Shown here: positions 1 through 6,627 of the stretch, in pieces
Numbering within the stretch: position 1 is the first letter of the stretch
Layout of the letters: each line of letters begins with the position of its first letter
NCBI GenBank assembly: GCA_007124075.1
Contig: SLFV01000493.1
Coordinates: 1 to 6,669 of the forward strand
Direction: 5' to 3'
Length of the DNA stretch: 6,669 bases
From: Roseimaritima sp.
Lineage (GTDB): Bacteria; Planctomycetota; Planctomycetia; Pirellulales; Pirellulaceae
Notes under the pieces: generated by a model
What the model was told of the DNA's origin: nothing
Seen by the model: only the letters and a program-made list of their open reading frames with translations
Database searches by the model: none
Made by a program: the position numbers and the translations under genes

Positions 1-2026
1 CCACGAGATCAATCGTATCCTCCGCATCAATCTGTTGCTCCGGCAAATCCCAGCTATCCGGGTAGCCCGGGTCCTCCTCCTCGTCGTTGTCTAGGAACGA
101 CTGGAAATGATCGGGCTCGGAAAATCGCATCTCCTCCCGCGGCAGCTCCATCAAAAAAGGACTGCCGACAACCGATCGCATCTCGCCCCGCACCGCACGA
201 CGATTGCAAAAACTAAGCTGCAAACGCCGCTGGGCCCGCGTGATCCCCACGAATAGCAACCGTCTTTCCTCCTCCATCTGCAGCGGGGCGTCCTTGCTGC
301 GATAATGTGGTAACAAATCGTCCTCGACCGCGATGATAAACACGTGTGGAAACTCCAGCCCCTTGGCAGCATGCAAGGTCATGATCGTCACACGATCGTT
401 GGTGTCTTCCCAAACATCGGTGTCGGAGACCAAGGCGATTTGCTCCAGAAACGATTCCAGGGTGCCGGTGTCGGCAAATTGCCGATCGTACTCGACTGCG
501 GCGGTCACGAATTCGTCCACATTGGCTAGCGCGCTGTTGTCTTGATCCGCAACCGACGATTTTTCTAAATGCTGGCGGTACCCGGTCTCTTCCAGCAGGT
601 ATCGGCTTAAATCTTCCAGGCTGGCGGTGGCTTTGGTCGCCAACCGATCGTACAGCGAAAGAAATTGTTTGACTTTCGTCGCCGAACGGGCCGCCAATTC
701 GCCAATTTCGTCTACCCGCCGTGCCGCAGCCAGGAGAGGGATGCCGTTGTAATCGGCAAAATTGCGGAGACGGGCAGTCGTTTTTGCACCGATCCCCCGT
801 GTCGGCACATTGACGATTCTCAGAAAAGCAACATCGTGCGCGGGGTTGTTCAGCAGGTGCAAATACGCCAGCAGATCCTTGATTTCTTTTCGCTGATAGA
901 AAGCCACGCCGTTGACAATCTGATAGGGGACGCCGCGCGATCGAAAAGCGTGCTCCAGCGAACGAGTCAACGCGTTCATGCGGCAGAACACCGCAAAATC
1001 TCGCGGTTGACAGCCCTGTTCGGTGATTCTCAACGCTATTTGATCCGCAATATCGTCGGCTTCCTGATAGCCATCGACATATAACCGCAAATCCACCGGA
1101 TCGCCCTCGGCATGGTCGGTGAACAAACGTTTGACTTTGCGTCGTGAATTATGACGGATCAATTGATCCGCAGCACGGAGAATGTTGGGCGTACTGCGGT
1201 AATTCTTTTCCAGTTTAACCGTCGTGACTTGCGGATAGTCTTTCTCGAAATCCAGGATGTTATTGATATCCGCCCCACGCCAGCCGTAGATCGACTGGTC
1301 AGGGTCGCCGGTCACCGAAAGGTTGGGATGATCAATCGATAATGACCGCACAATGGCGTACTGGGCCAAATTGGTGTCCTGATACTCGTCGACCAGAATG
1401 TACTTGTAGCGACGATCCAAATCCGCCCGCAATTCCGGGTTTTCCCGAAGCATGCAGGCAACGTGCAGCAGCAAGTCGTCAAAGTCGGCCGCATTGGCGG
1501 TCAATAACTGCCGCTGGTAAACCGGATAGACCTTGCCGGCTACGACTTCATTGTGTCGCAGCGATTGTCCCGCAAGCATTTCAGGTGTGACCAAGCGGTT
1601 TTTCGCACGGCTGATAAAATTGGCGATCTGTTCGGCAGACGTGTGTGTCAGCGAAACCTCTGCCGCTTCGATCGCTCGCTTCAGCGATTGCTGGCTGTCC
1701 GAAGTGTCATAAATGGAATAGTTTTCAGAAAGGCCAGCCAGCGATGCATAACGACGCAGCAAGCGTGCACAGAAGCGATGAAACGTCCCCATCCATGGAC
1801 GCTTCCCCGGCGTGAGGGCCTGTACGCGTTTCTGCATTTCATCTGCAGCTTTGTTAGTAAACGTCAAAGCCACGATCTGATCCGCTGGTACACCGATTTC
1901 CAGTAGGTTGGCGATGCGATGGGTGACAACCCTTGTTTTACCGCTTCCAGGCCCGGCCAAAATTAAAAGCGGCCCGTCGACATGCAGGACGGCTTGACGT
2001 TGGGCTTCCGTAAGTTCCGCATCCAT
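1..2026 (-). CDS. pcrA: UvrD/PcrA-type ATP-dependent 3'-5' DNA helicase (C-terminus beyond the window)
   Basis: Superfamily 1A helicase that unwinds DNA 3'-5' using ATP, normally in the cytoplasm for excision and mismatch repair and for clearing replication or recombination blocks. A single minus-strand frame runs from ATG at 2026-2024 to the left edge (675 codons, no stop), so the gene is partial; the family is usually about 720-780 residues. Motifs seen: Q motif LTEAQRQAV (5-13); Walker A AGPGSGKT (24-31, K30); motif Ia LTFTNKAADEM (54-64); GTFHRFC (80-86); Walker B/motif II LVDEYQDT (211-218); motif III TGDPDQSIYGWRGAD (239-253); motif IV LEKNYRS (272-278); motif V TIMTLHAAKGLEF (547-559); motif VI EEERRLLFVGITRA (585-598). 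The tail from about residue 630 is acidic and probably begins the variable linker. The start is set by the family N-terminus and a GGAGG 12 nt upstream. Nothing links it to the divergent sugar operon. UvrD, PcrA and Rep are hard to separate by sequence, so the symbol is a family-level choice. Confidence 0.96.
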   Translation of the reverse strand, partial: MDAELTEAQRQAVLHVDGPLLILAGPGSGKTRVVTHRIANLLEIGVPADQIVALTFTNKAADEMQKRVQALTPGKRPWMGTFHRFCARLLRRYASLAGLSENYSIYDTSDSQQSLKRAIEAAEVSLTHTSAEQIANFISRAKNRLVTPEMLAGQSLRHNEVVAGKVYPVYQRQLLTANAADFDDLLLHVACMLRENPELRADLDRRYKYILVDEYQDTNLAQYAIVRSLSIDHPNLSVTGDPDQSIYGWRGADINNILDFEKDYPQVTTVKLEKNYRSTPNILRAADQLIRHNSRRKVKRLFTDHAEGDPVDLRLYVDGYQEADDIADQIALRITEQGCQPRDFAVFCRMNALTRSLEHAFRSRGVPYQIVNGVAFYQRKEIKDLLAYLHLLNNPAHDVAFLRIVNVPTRGIGAKTTARLRNFADYNGIPLLAAARRVDEIGELAARSATKVKQFLSLYDRLATKATASLEDLSRYLLEETGYRQHLEKSSVADQDNSALANVDEFVTAAVEYDRQFADTGTLESFLEQIALVSDTDVWEDTNDRVTIMTLHAAKGLEFPHVFIIAVEDDLLPHYRSKDAPLQMEEERRLLFVGITRAQRRLQLSFCNRRAVRGEMRSVVGSPFLMELPREEMRFSEPDHFQSFLDNDEEEDPGYPDSWDLPEQQIDAEDTIDLV

Positions 2027-2038
2027 ATCAGTCGCTGG

Positions 2039-2043
2039 CCTCC
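2039..2043 (-). promoter_or_regulatory. Shine-Dalgarno site of the helicase gene
   Basis: On the minus strand GGAGG lies 12 nt before the ATG at 2026. The spacing is slightly long, but it supports that start over the in-frame GTG at 2053-2051, which has no such site and would add residues not expected in the family. Confidence 0.5.
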
Positions 2044-2057
2044 AGGACGCCACCGTG

Positions 2058-2068
2058 AACCGCGGTCC
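2058..2068. repeat. 11-bp direct repeat, copy 1 (AACCGCGGTCC)
   Basis: AACCGCGGTCC occurs here, just upstream of the helicase ribosome binding site, and again at 2598-2608 at the other end of the intergenic gap in the same orientation. Its core ACCGCGGT is itself palindromic. It may be a dispersed motif of this genome or chance; the window cannot tell. Confidence 0.4.
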
Positions 2069-2512
2069 GGTAGGCAAAGCTTGTAAAAGAAAGAAGTTTC
2101 GTGTTTTTGGCGGTCAATGAATCAATCAACGCGTTCGGACATAATTTGTTTTCTTCTCTTGGCCTCACCCCGAGGCGACCTCGGGAGAAAGGCAAGGCGG
2201 TAAAGCGAGCGGCAAAGACGAATCCAAATCACCCAGCCCTGTGCAGTAGGCGTTGCCAAAGGTTTTAATCTTGCCGGGCCCCGAATTTTCTACCTTAGCC
2301 GGGTACCCCAAGGGGCAGCCCGCTTTCCCAACCAGTTCAGCCGCTTGAGCCTTCATTTTACGTGGTGTAGCCGCATCGGCCAGGGCAGGACTTGCAGAAC
2401 GGGCCTCGCCCCCCCCCAACGCTGCAATGGCTCAGCTTTCAAACAGGAATGCTCAGACTCGGTCGTGGCCGACGAATCGGCGCGCAAGAGCGGGGAGATA
2501 CCAGTGCTACGG

Positions 2513-2541
2513 GTGACACAAAATATACGTTCGTTTAATAT
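2513..2541 (+). promoter_or_regulatory. Candidate sigma70-type promoter for the sugar operon
   Basis: GTGACA at 2513-2518 matches the -35 consensus at five of six positions. After a 17-bp spacer, TAATAT at 2536-2541 matches the -10 consensus at four of six. The surrounding 2519-2542 is locally AT-rich inside GC-rich sequence. Transcription would begin near 2548, giving a leader of about 130 nt that contains the palindrome cluster. This rests on consensus matching only; planctomycete promoters are poorly characterised. Confidence 0.4.
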
Positions 2542-2550
2542 AGGGGTAAC

Positions 2551-2562
2551 ACCGTCGACGGT
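2551..2562. repeat. 12-bp perfect palindrome (ACCGTCGACGGT)
   Basis: A self-complementary 12-mer starting about 10 bp after the predicted -10 element and 5 bp before the larger palindrome. The position would suit an operator or the base of a leader RNA structure, but no regulator gene is visible to pair with it. Confidence 0.5.
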
Positions 2563-2567
2563 CGCCG

Positions 2568-2594
2568 CGCGGTGGATCGTAACGATCCACCGCG
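2568..2594. repeat. 27-nt perfect inverted repeat in the operon leader
   Basis: Two 13-nt arms, CGCGGTGGATCGT and ACGATCCACCGCG, pair perfectly around one central A at 2581. Such an arrangement could be a DNA operator for a dimer, a very stable RNA hairpin, or a dispersed REP-like intergenic element. The symmetry is read directly from sequence; the role is unknown. It covers the upstream in-frame GTG (2572), which argues against that codon as the start of the next gene. Confidence 0.75.
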
Positions 2595-2597
2595 AAT

Positions 2598-2608
2598 AAC
2601 CGCGGTCC
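2598..2608. repeat. 11-bp direct repeat, copy 2 (AACCGCGGTCC)
   Basis: Second copy of the 11-mer, 540 bp from the first. It lies 3 nt after the long perfect palindrome and shares the ACCGC/GCGGT words that recur through this leader. Confidence 0.4.
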
Positions 2609-2629
2609 CCCGCTTTTTTTGGAAAAAAA
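2602..2629 (+). terminator. Weak attenuator-like element: GC stem followed by T7, and a T7/A7 hairpin
   Basis: GCGG (2602-2605) can pair with CCGC (2610-2613) around a TCCC loop, followed at once by seven T (2614-2620). That is the outline of a small intrinsic terminator on the plus strand. The T run is then mirrored by seven A after GG (2623-2629), forming an alternative hairpin that would hide the U tract. A 4-bp stem is weak, so termination is only a possibility. Confidence 0.25.
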
Positions 2630-2676
2630 CCGCACGCCCTGGCACTGCGGTCGATTGCTACCGATCGAGTTTCGCC

Positions 2677-3843
2677 TTGGAAATCCGTCCAGACTATCTG
2701 CCTTTTGGCCGTCCCAATTTCACCGACCAGGAAATCGATGCCGTCAGCCGGGTGTTGCGGACCGGGTGGGTTGGCATGGGGCCGGAGGTTCAGGCGTTTG
2801 AATCCGAACTGGCAAGCGCGTTGCAAGTGCCTGAAGTGGTACTGCTGCAATCCTGTACCGCCGCCCTGCATCTCTGCCTGACCGCGCTGGAAATCGGTCC
2901 AGACGATGAGGTCATCTGCCCCAGCCTAACCTGGTGCAGCACCGCTAACGCCGCTTTATACCGAGGGGCTCGCGTGGTCTTTTGTGACATTGATCGCGAG
3001 AGCTGGTGCGCTAGTCCTGCCAGTATCGCAGCCAAGCTGACTCCGCAAACCAAAGCTGTCGTCTATGTCCATTTTGGGGGATGGGCTGCGGAGATGCAAC
3101 CTATTTTGGATGTGCTGCCACCTAGCATTACCCTGGTCGAAGACGCGGCGCACGCATTCGGGGCGGATTACCCAGATGGCACTACCGTCGGCAGTTCAGG
3201 CCGGCCGACGTGCTTTAGTTTTTATGCGAATAAAAACCTTTCCACCGCCGATGGAGGCGCAGTGAGCGTCAACGACCGTGTTTTTGCAGAACGTTTACGT
3301 GTTCTACGACAACATGGTCAAACGGCGGATGCCTGGAAACGTTTCGCGAATCACTCTACCGTTATGACGACACCTTCGCTGGAACTGGGATTTAAGGCAA
3401 GCTACACCGACCTGCAGGCCGCTTTGGGACGCGTGCAACTGCAACGGTTCGCGGTCTTACAGCAAACTAGACGCGAGGTCGCAGCGTACTACCAAGATAG
3501 ACTGCGGGACATCGTACCACCGCTGGTTTGGCAACGCGACAGCGACGCACCGCAGCACGCGTTGCACCTGTTGTCGGTGTTGTTGCCGCTGGAACATCTG
3601 AAGATTTCGCGTGATCAGTTCGTATGGGAATTACGGCAACGCAACATTGGGGCTACGATTCACTATGCCCCCTTGCATCAAATGCCGTTTTACCAACGCA
3701 CGCTTGGACAGCAATCGCTGCCGGAGACAGAGTTTGTGGGCCAACGGATCTTGACACTACCCATCAGTTCGTCCATGACGATCGCCGACGCAGCATACGT
3801 GTGCGATCATTTTATTGATATTTTACACAGGTTCGCTCAATGA
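2677..3843 (+). CDS. DegT/DnrJ/EryC1-family PLP-dependent sugar aminotransferase
   Basis: Fold-type I aminotransferase predicted to transfer an amino group, usually from glutamate, to a nucleotide keto-sugar or keto-cyclitol in the cytoplasm. From TTG at 2677 it is 388 residues, normal for the family. Visible features: PFGRP opening (9-13), TGWVGMGPEV (29-38), cofactor phosphate region QSCTAALHL (58-66), VEDAAHAFGA (154-163) with the pyridine-nitrogen aspartate D156, the Schiff-base lysine K186 in SFYANKNLST, GFKASYTDLQAALGRVQL (238-255) and the C-terminal GATIHYAPLHQMPFY (325-339). The TTG start has only a weak GAG 7 nt upstream; the frame is open back to a GTG at 2572, but that lies inside a perfect palindrome and would add 35 unrelated residues. 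The stop overlaps the next start (ATGA), suggesting coupled translation. Substrate and amination position (C3 or C4) cannot be read from sequence. Confidence 0.92.
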   Translation: MEIRPDYLPFGRPNFTDQEIDAVSRVLRTGWVGMGPEVQAFESELASALQVPEVVLLQSCTAALHLCLTALEIGPDDEVICPSLTWCSTANAALYRGARVVFCDIDRESWCASPASIAAKLTPQTKAVVYVHFGGWAAEMQPILDVLPPSITLVEDAAHAFGADYPDGTTVGSSGRPTCFSFYANKNLSTADGGAVSVNDRVFAERLRVLRQHGQTADAWKRFANHSTVMTTPSLELGFKASYTDLQAALGRVQLQRFAVLQQTRREVAAYYQDRLRDIVPPLVWQRDSDAPQHALHLLSVLLPLEHLKISRDQFVWELRQRNIGATIHYAPLHQMPFYQRTLGQQSLPETEFVGQRILTLPISSSMTIADAAYVCDHFIDILHRFAQ

Positions 3844-4868
3844 CCCATCAAACCTCCGCAGAGGCTGGCAATGTCAGGCCCCGGTCCGCGGCGCAGCCCC
3901 TGCCCGTGTACGGTTTCGGGGGCCGACTGTCGGCGGATTTTCCCTCGCAAGTGATTATCGATTCGACGGAACTGTGCAACCTGGCGTGTGTGCATTGCGC
4001 TCACCCAACGTTTAAAAAATCGGATCTGTACGCGGGCCGCACCCTGGACCCCGATTTGAACGCCAAAGCGATTGATGAAATTGCCAGTGCCGGAAAGGAG
4101 CGGTGTCAGTACATTCGGTATACGGGCGAAGGCGAGCCCCTGATTCATCCGCGAATCTTTGACATGCTCTCCTACGCTGTACAGCATTCCGGCACCACCG
4201 TGACGATCACGACCAACGGAACGTTGCACAAGGGGAATCGTCTGGAAAAGTTAATGGCCACCGGTCTGCACGTGGTGGATATCAGCATCGACGCGTTTAC
4301 CCCCGAGGTCTACGCCAAAATCCGCGTCAACGGCGATTTGAATCAAACTCGCGAAAATGTGCTTCGCCTACTACAACTTTCCAAAGCCCCCGGTTGCCAC
4401 ACCAAGATCGTGGTGAGCTACATCGAACAACCGGCAAACCAGCACGAAACGGATGCGTTCGAAAAATTCTGGAAGGACAATGGTGCCGACTACGTGATCG
4501 TGCGGCGCCTGCATTCCAATGCAGGCGCCCTGGTGAATCTGGCTGATGAGATTCGCGAAAAGACCTCGGCTCCTGCCCGTCGTCCCTGTTTGTACCCCTG
4601 GGAACGAATCACGTTAAACCCGCGTGGTCTTCTGGCGTTTTGTCCCGTCGACTGGGTGCAGGGTTCGGTGATCGGCGATTTTCGCGAAACCAGCATCGCG
4701 GAAACGTGGCGTGGTGAAAAGTACCAGCAACTCCGTCAGGCGCATCTGGACAATCAATTTGCCAATCATTCCTTCTGCGGCCAGTGCCCCGATTGGGCCC
4801 AGACCCGCTGGCCTACCCAGGGACGCAGTTACGCCGATATGGTGCAAGAATTCAAAGATCGTGAATAG
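3840..4868 (+). CDS. Radical SAM protein with SPASM/Twitch-type auxiliary cluster domain
   Basis: 342-residue radical SAM enzyme, predicted cytoplasmic and oxygen-sensitive. The SAM-cleaving [4Fe-4S] site is CNLACVHC (C46, C50, C53). It is followed by the GEP-type SAM-binding stretch TGEGEPLIHP (95-104), TTNGTL (124-129) and VDISIDAF (146-153). The C-terminal part carries C250, C268, C313 and C316 in SPASM context (CLYPWERITLNPRG, FCPVDW, then GDFRETSIAETW, CGQCPDW). Four cysteines imply one auxiliary Fe-S cluster rather than the two of full seven-cysteine SPASM proteins. About 45 residues precede the first cysteine, longer than usual; the start is kept because its ATG overlaps the upstream stop. 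Such enzymes mature peptides or oxidise sugars and cyclitols. No small precursor peptide is visible nearby and the neighbours are sugar enzymes, so sugar or cyclitol chemistry is the better guess. The reaction is unknown. Confidence 0.9.
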   Translation: MTHQTSAEAGNVRPRSAAQPLPVYGFGGRLSADFPSQVIIDSTELCNLACVHCAHPTFKKSDLYAGRTLDPDLNAKAIDEIASAGKERCQYIRYTGEGEPLIHPRIFDMLSYAVQHSGTTVTITTNGTLHKGNRLEKLMATGLHVVDISIDAFTPEVYAKIRVNGDLNQTRENVLRLLQLSKAPGCHTKIVVSYIEQPANQHETDAFEKFWKDNGADYVIVRRLHSNAGALVNLADEIREKTSAPARRPCLYPWERITLNPRGLLAFCPVDWVQGSVIGDFRETSIAETWRGEKYQQLRQAHLDNQFANHSFCGQCPDWAQTRWPTQGRSYADMVQEFKDRE

Positions 4869-4879
4869 GGTGACCGACC

Positions 4880-5587
4880 ATGCGAGTAGGGATCGTGCAA
4901 AGTAGCTATATCCCGTGGCGCGGTTACTTTGATTTTATTGCCAGCGTCGATCTATTTATTCTGCTGGATGACGTCCCGTTTTCGCAGCGTCCTGATTGGC
5001 GAAAACGCAATCGCGTCAAAACACGACATGGTTTACGGTGGTTAACGGTCCCGGTCACAGCCAAGGGACCGTTGTTGATTGACCAGGTCCTGATATCGGA
5101 CACGGGTAAATCGTGGCGAAACACCCACCATGCCGTGCTGTCGGACAGCTTTTCTCCCTGTCCCTATCGCACCGAAGCGTTGGAAATATGGCAAGCAGGC
5201 GTGGTAGATGCGCCGCGATACCTTAGTCAACTCAATCGCCGTTTGACCGAGGGGGTTTGCGACTATCTGCAGATCAAGACGCCACTGGTCGATTCTCGAG
5301 ATTTGGGGGCCACAGGTGCGAAGACGCAGCGACTGCTGAACTTGCTGACCAAAGTGGGTGCGACCCGCTACCTGTCGGGGCCGGTCGCCAAAGACTATTT
5401 GGACGAACAGTTGTTTCGCGAGGCTGCGATCGCCTTGGAATACAAAACCTACGATTACCCCTCCTATCCTCAGCCCTGGGGAAGCTTTACATCAGCCGTG
5501 ACGGTGCTGGACCTTATCGCCAATGTTGGTCCAGCCGCAATGCAGTACCTTCGCTCCGCAACTCCCGCAGTGGTGGCGGTGCCATGA
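4880..5587 (+). CDS. WbqC-family protein
   Basis: 235-residue member of the WbqC-like family, found mostly in O-antigen and other polysaccharide clusters; its biochemical activity is not established to my knowledge. Family marks along the whole length: QSSYIPWRGYFDFI (7-20), LLDDVPFSQRPDWRKRNRVKT (28-48), WLTVPV (54-59), then YLSGPVAKDYLDE and a C-terminal YPSYPQPWGSFTSAVTVLDLIANVG. No signal peptide or membrane helix, so cytoplasmic. The start lies 11 bp after the radical SAM stop with a GGG-containing ribosome site overlapping that stop, and its own stop overlaps the next ATG by 4 bp. Context suggests it modifies the amino-sugar product of the upstream enzymes, or assists its transfer; this is inference. 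Confidence 0.9.
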   Translation: MRVGIVQSSYIPWRGYFDFIASVDLFILLDDVPFSQRPDWRKRNRVKTRHGLRWLTVPVTAKGPLLIDQVLISDTGKSWRNTHHAVLSDSFSPCPYRTEALEIWQAGVVDAPRYLSQLNRRLTEGVCDYLQIKTPLVDSRDLGATGAKTQRLLNLLTKVGATRYLSGPVAKDYLDEQLFREAAIALEYKTYDYPSYPQPWGSFTSAVTVLDLIANVGPAAMQYLRSATPAVVAVP

Positions 5588-6627
5588 AGATTGGTTTTCT
5601 GGGTAACACGAATAATTTTCCCTTCATGCTGGCTCGCGCTTTTGCCCGGTTGGGGCATGAGGTCTTGTTTATTGTCCATCGGCCCGAGTCGTTGCATCGC
5701 CCCGAGCATCGTTATTCCGATGTTGAGGTCCCCTATCCACCCTGGATTCAGGAAGTGTTGTTGCCACAGCCCAGCGATTTTGTGACTGGCGGCATGGCTC
5801 GCAGCCGAGCAGTGCGACTGCTGCGAAGTTGTGACTTGGTGATTCTGAACGATCTAGGCGTCAGCATGGCGGGGGAAATGTCCTGCCCGTGTGTCGCGTT
5901 ATTAACCGGTAGCGATCTTAGCTATTACTGCGATCCAAGCAGCGGACAACGCGTGCTGGCCGACATGACGACTCGCAATCCGCTGAAGCAAGTGTGGGGC
6001 ACGTGGTTATGGAAGCGAATCCTGCATCGGCAACGCCACGGGGTCCGGCACTGTCAATTGGTGTTTCACTTTCAACGCGGTTTGATTCCAAGCAATGATG
6101 CGATTTTGGACGGTTTGCAAATCGAAGATGCTCGGAGACTGTTTTTCCTAATGGCCGATGTCCACGCAATTCCTTACACTCCCGTCCCCTGCAACGAGAT
6201 GCTGCGAACTTTTTGCGCCACACGCCTAACCTGGCAATATCCAATGCTACGCGGTGATTCGCCTCTGGATTACAAAGGGACCGATATCATGGTGCGAGGC
6301 CTGGGGTTGTACCGTCGCCAAGGGGGCAGCCGCCTGGATATTCAGTTGGTGCGCAAAGGCCGACATGTGCGACAGACAATCGATTTGCTTGCTACCGAAG
6401 GGCTGGCTGACTGGACACGGTGGCATAACGAAATGTCTCAGGCGGAAGTTTGGCGTCAATACCAGCAATCTGATTTGGTCTTCGAACAGTTCGGGCAAGG
6501 AATTGTCGCGATGGCGGGACTGGAAGCGATGGCGGCAGGCCGTCCGGTGATCGCCAACGGACGCCCCGAAATCTTTCAGCCGCTGTTGGGCGAACCTTCC
6601 GCCGTTTGCCAAGCGACCAAACCGTAG
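5584..6627 (+). CDS. GT-B (GT4-like) glycosyltransferase, C-terminus cut by an in-frame TAG
   Basis: Predicted cytosolic glycosyltransferase using an activated sugar donor to extend a glycan. From ATG at 5584 (ATGA overlap with the WbqC stop) it has 347 codons before TAG. The N-terminal half begins MKIGFLGNTNNFPFMLARAF with a Rossmann-type strand and helix, as in GT-B acceptor domains. The donor half shows YKGTDIMVRGL (230-240), a WHNEMSQAEVWRQYQQSDLVFEQFG segment (281-304) and LEAMAAGRPVI (313-323), the GT4 signature with E314. The usual first glutamate of the EX7E pair is replaced by G306. The frame is open upstream to 5257 inside the WbqC gene, but only 5584 gives a family-like N-terminus. 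The TAG at 6625-6627 comes where GT4 proteins still have one or more C-terminal helices, and the same frame continues beyond it, so this may be a pseudogene or an assembly error. Confidence 0.85.
   Translation: MKIGFLGNTNNFPFMLARAFARLGHEVLFIVHRPESLHRPEHRYSDVEVPYPPWIQEVLLPQPSDFVTGGMARSRAVRLLRSCDLVILNDLGVSMAGEMSCPCVALLTGSDLSYYCDPSSGQRVLADMTTRNPLKQVWGTWLWKRILHRQRHGVRHCQLVFHFQRGLIPSNDAILDGLQIEDARRLFFLMADVHAIPYTPVPCNEMLRTFCATRLTWQYPMLRGDSPLDYKGTDIMVRGLGLYRRQGGSRLDIQLVRKGRHVRQTIDLLATEGLADWTRWHNEMSQAEVWRQYQQSDLVFEQFGQGIVAMAGLEAMAAGRPVIANGRPEIFQPLLGEPSAVCQATKP

Larger units (their letters stand above)
2027..2676. other. Long intergenic region without a convincing gene
   Basis: About 650 bp separate the two divergent transcription units. 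All open frames here are short, lack good starts and resemble no family I know. The stretch holds small GC-rich inverted repeats: CCCGAGG/CCTCGGG around CGA (2169-2185), and CGGG...CCCG enclosing CCCC-AA-GGGG (2300-2322). It also has a run of nine C (2409-2417), a likely plus-strand promoter (2513-2541) and a palindrome-rich leader (2551-2651). No tRNA, transposase remnant or CRISPR repeat was seen. It should also hold the helicase promoter, but no convincing -35/-10 pair was found on the minus strand. Confidence 0.7.

Noticed and set aside
2060..2165. Minus-strand promoter for the helicase
   Set aside because: A TTGACC-like -35 word is present, but no -10 word lies at a workable distance; not reported as a feature.
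2169..2185. CCCGAGG-CGA-CCTCGGG hairpin as an intrinsic terminator
   Set aside because: There is no T run on either strand after the stem, and no gene ends here, since both flanking transcription units point away from it.
2409..2417. Run of nine C as a phase-variation tract
   Set aside because: It is outside any supported gene and is not placed between promoter elements, so a slip would have no visible effect.
2572..2676. Upstream GTG start at 2572 for the aminotransferase
   Set aside because: The added 35 residues are read from a palindrome and a T7/A7 tract, match nothing in the family and lack a ribosome site. The family N-terminus begins close to the TTG at 2677.
2353..2871. 172-codon minus-strand frame crossing the leader and the aminotransferase start
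   Set aside because: It lies antisense to the strongly supported aminotransferase N-terminus, crosses the palindrome and T7/A7 tract, and its translation has no family-like segment.
3840..4868. Radical SAM gene as a peptide (RiPP) maturase
   Set aside because: No small precursor frame with a ribosome site, no RRE-like domain and no peptidase or exporter is visible next to it. The neighbours are sugar enzymes. Not excluded if a precursor is outside the window.
5257..5583. Upstream in-frame extension of the glycosyltransferase within the WbqC gene
   Set aside because: The extension is an alternate-frame reading of WbqC-coding sequence. ATG at 5584 gives a normal GT-B N-terminus and an ATGA overlap.
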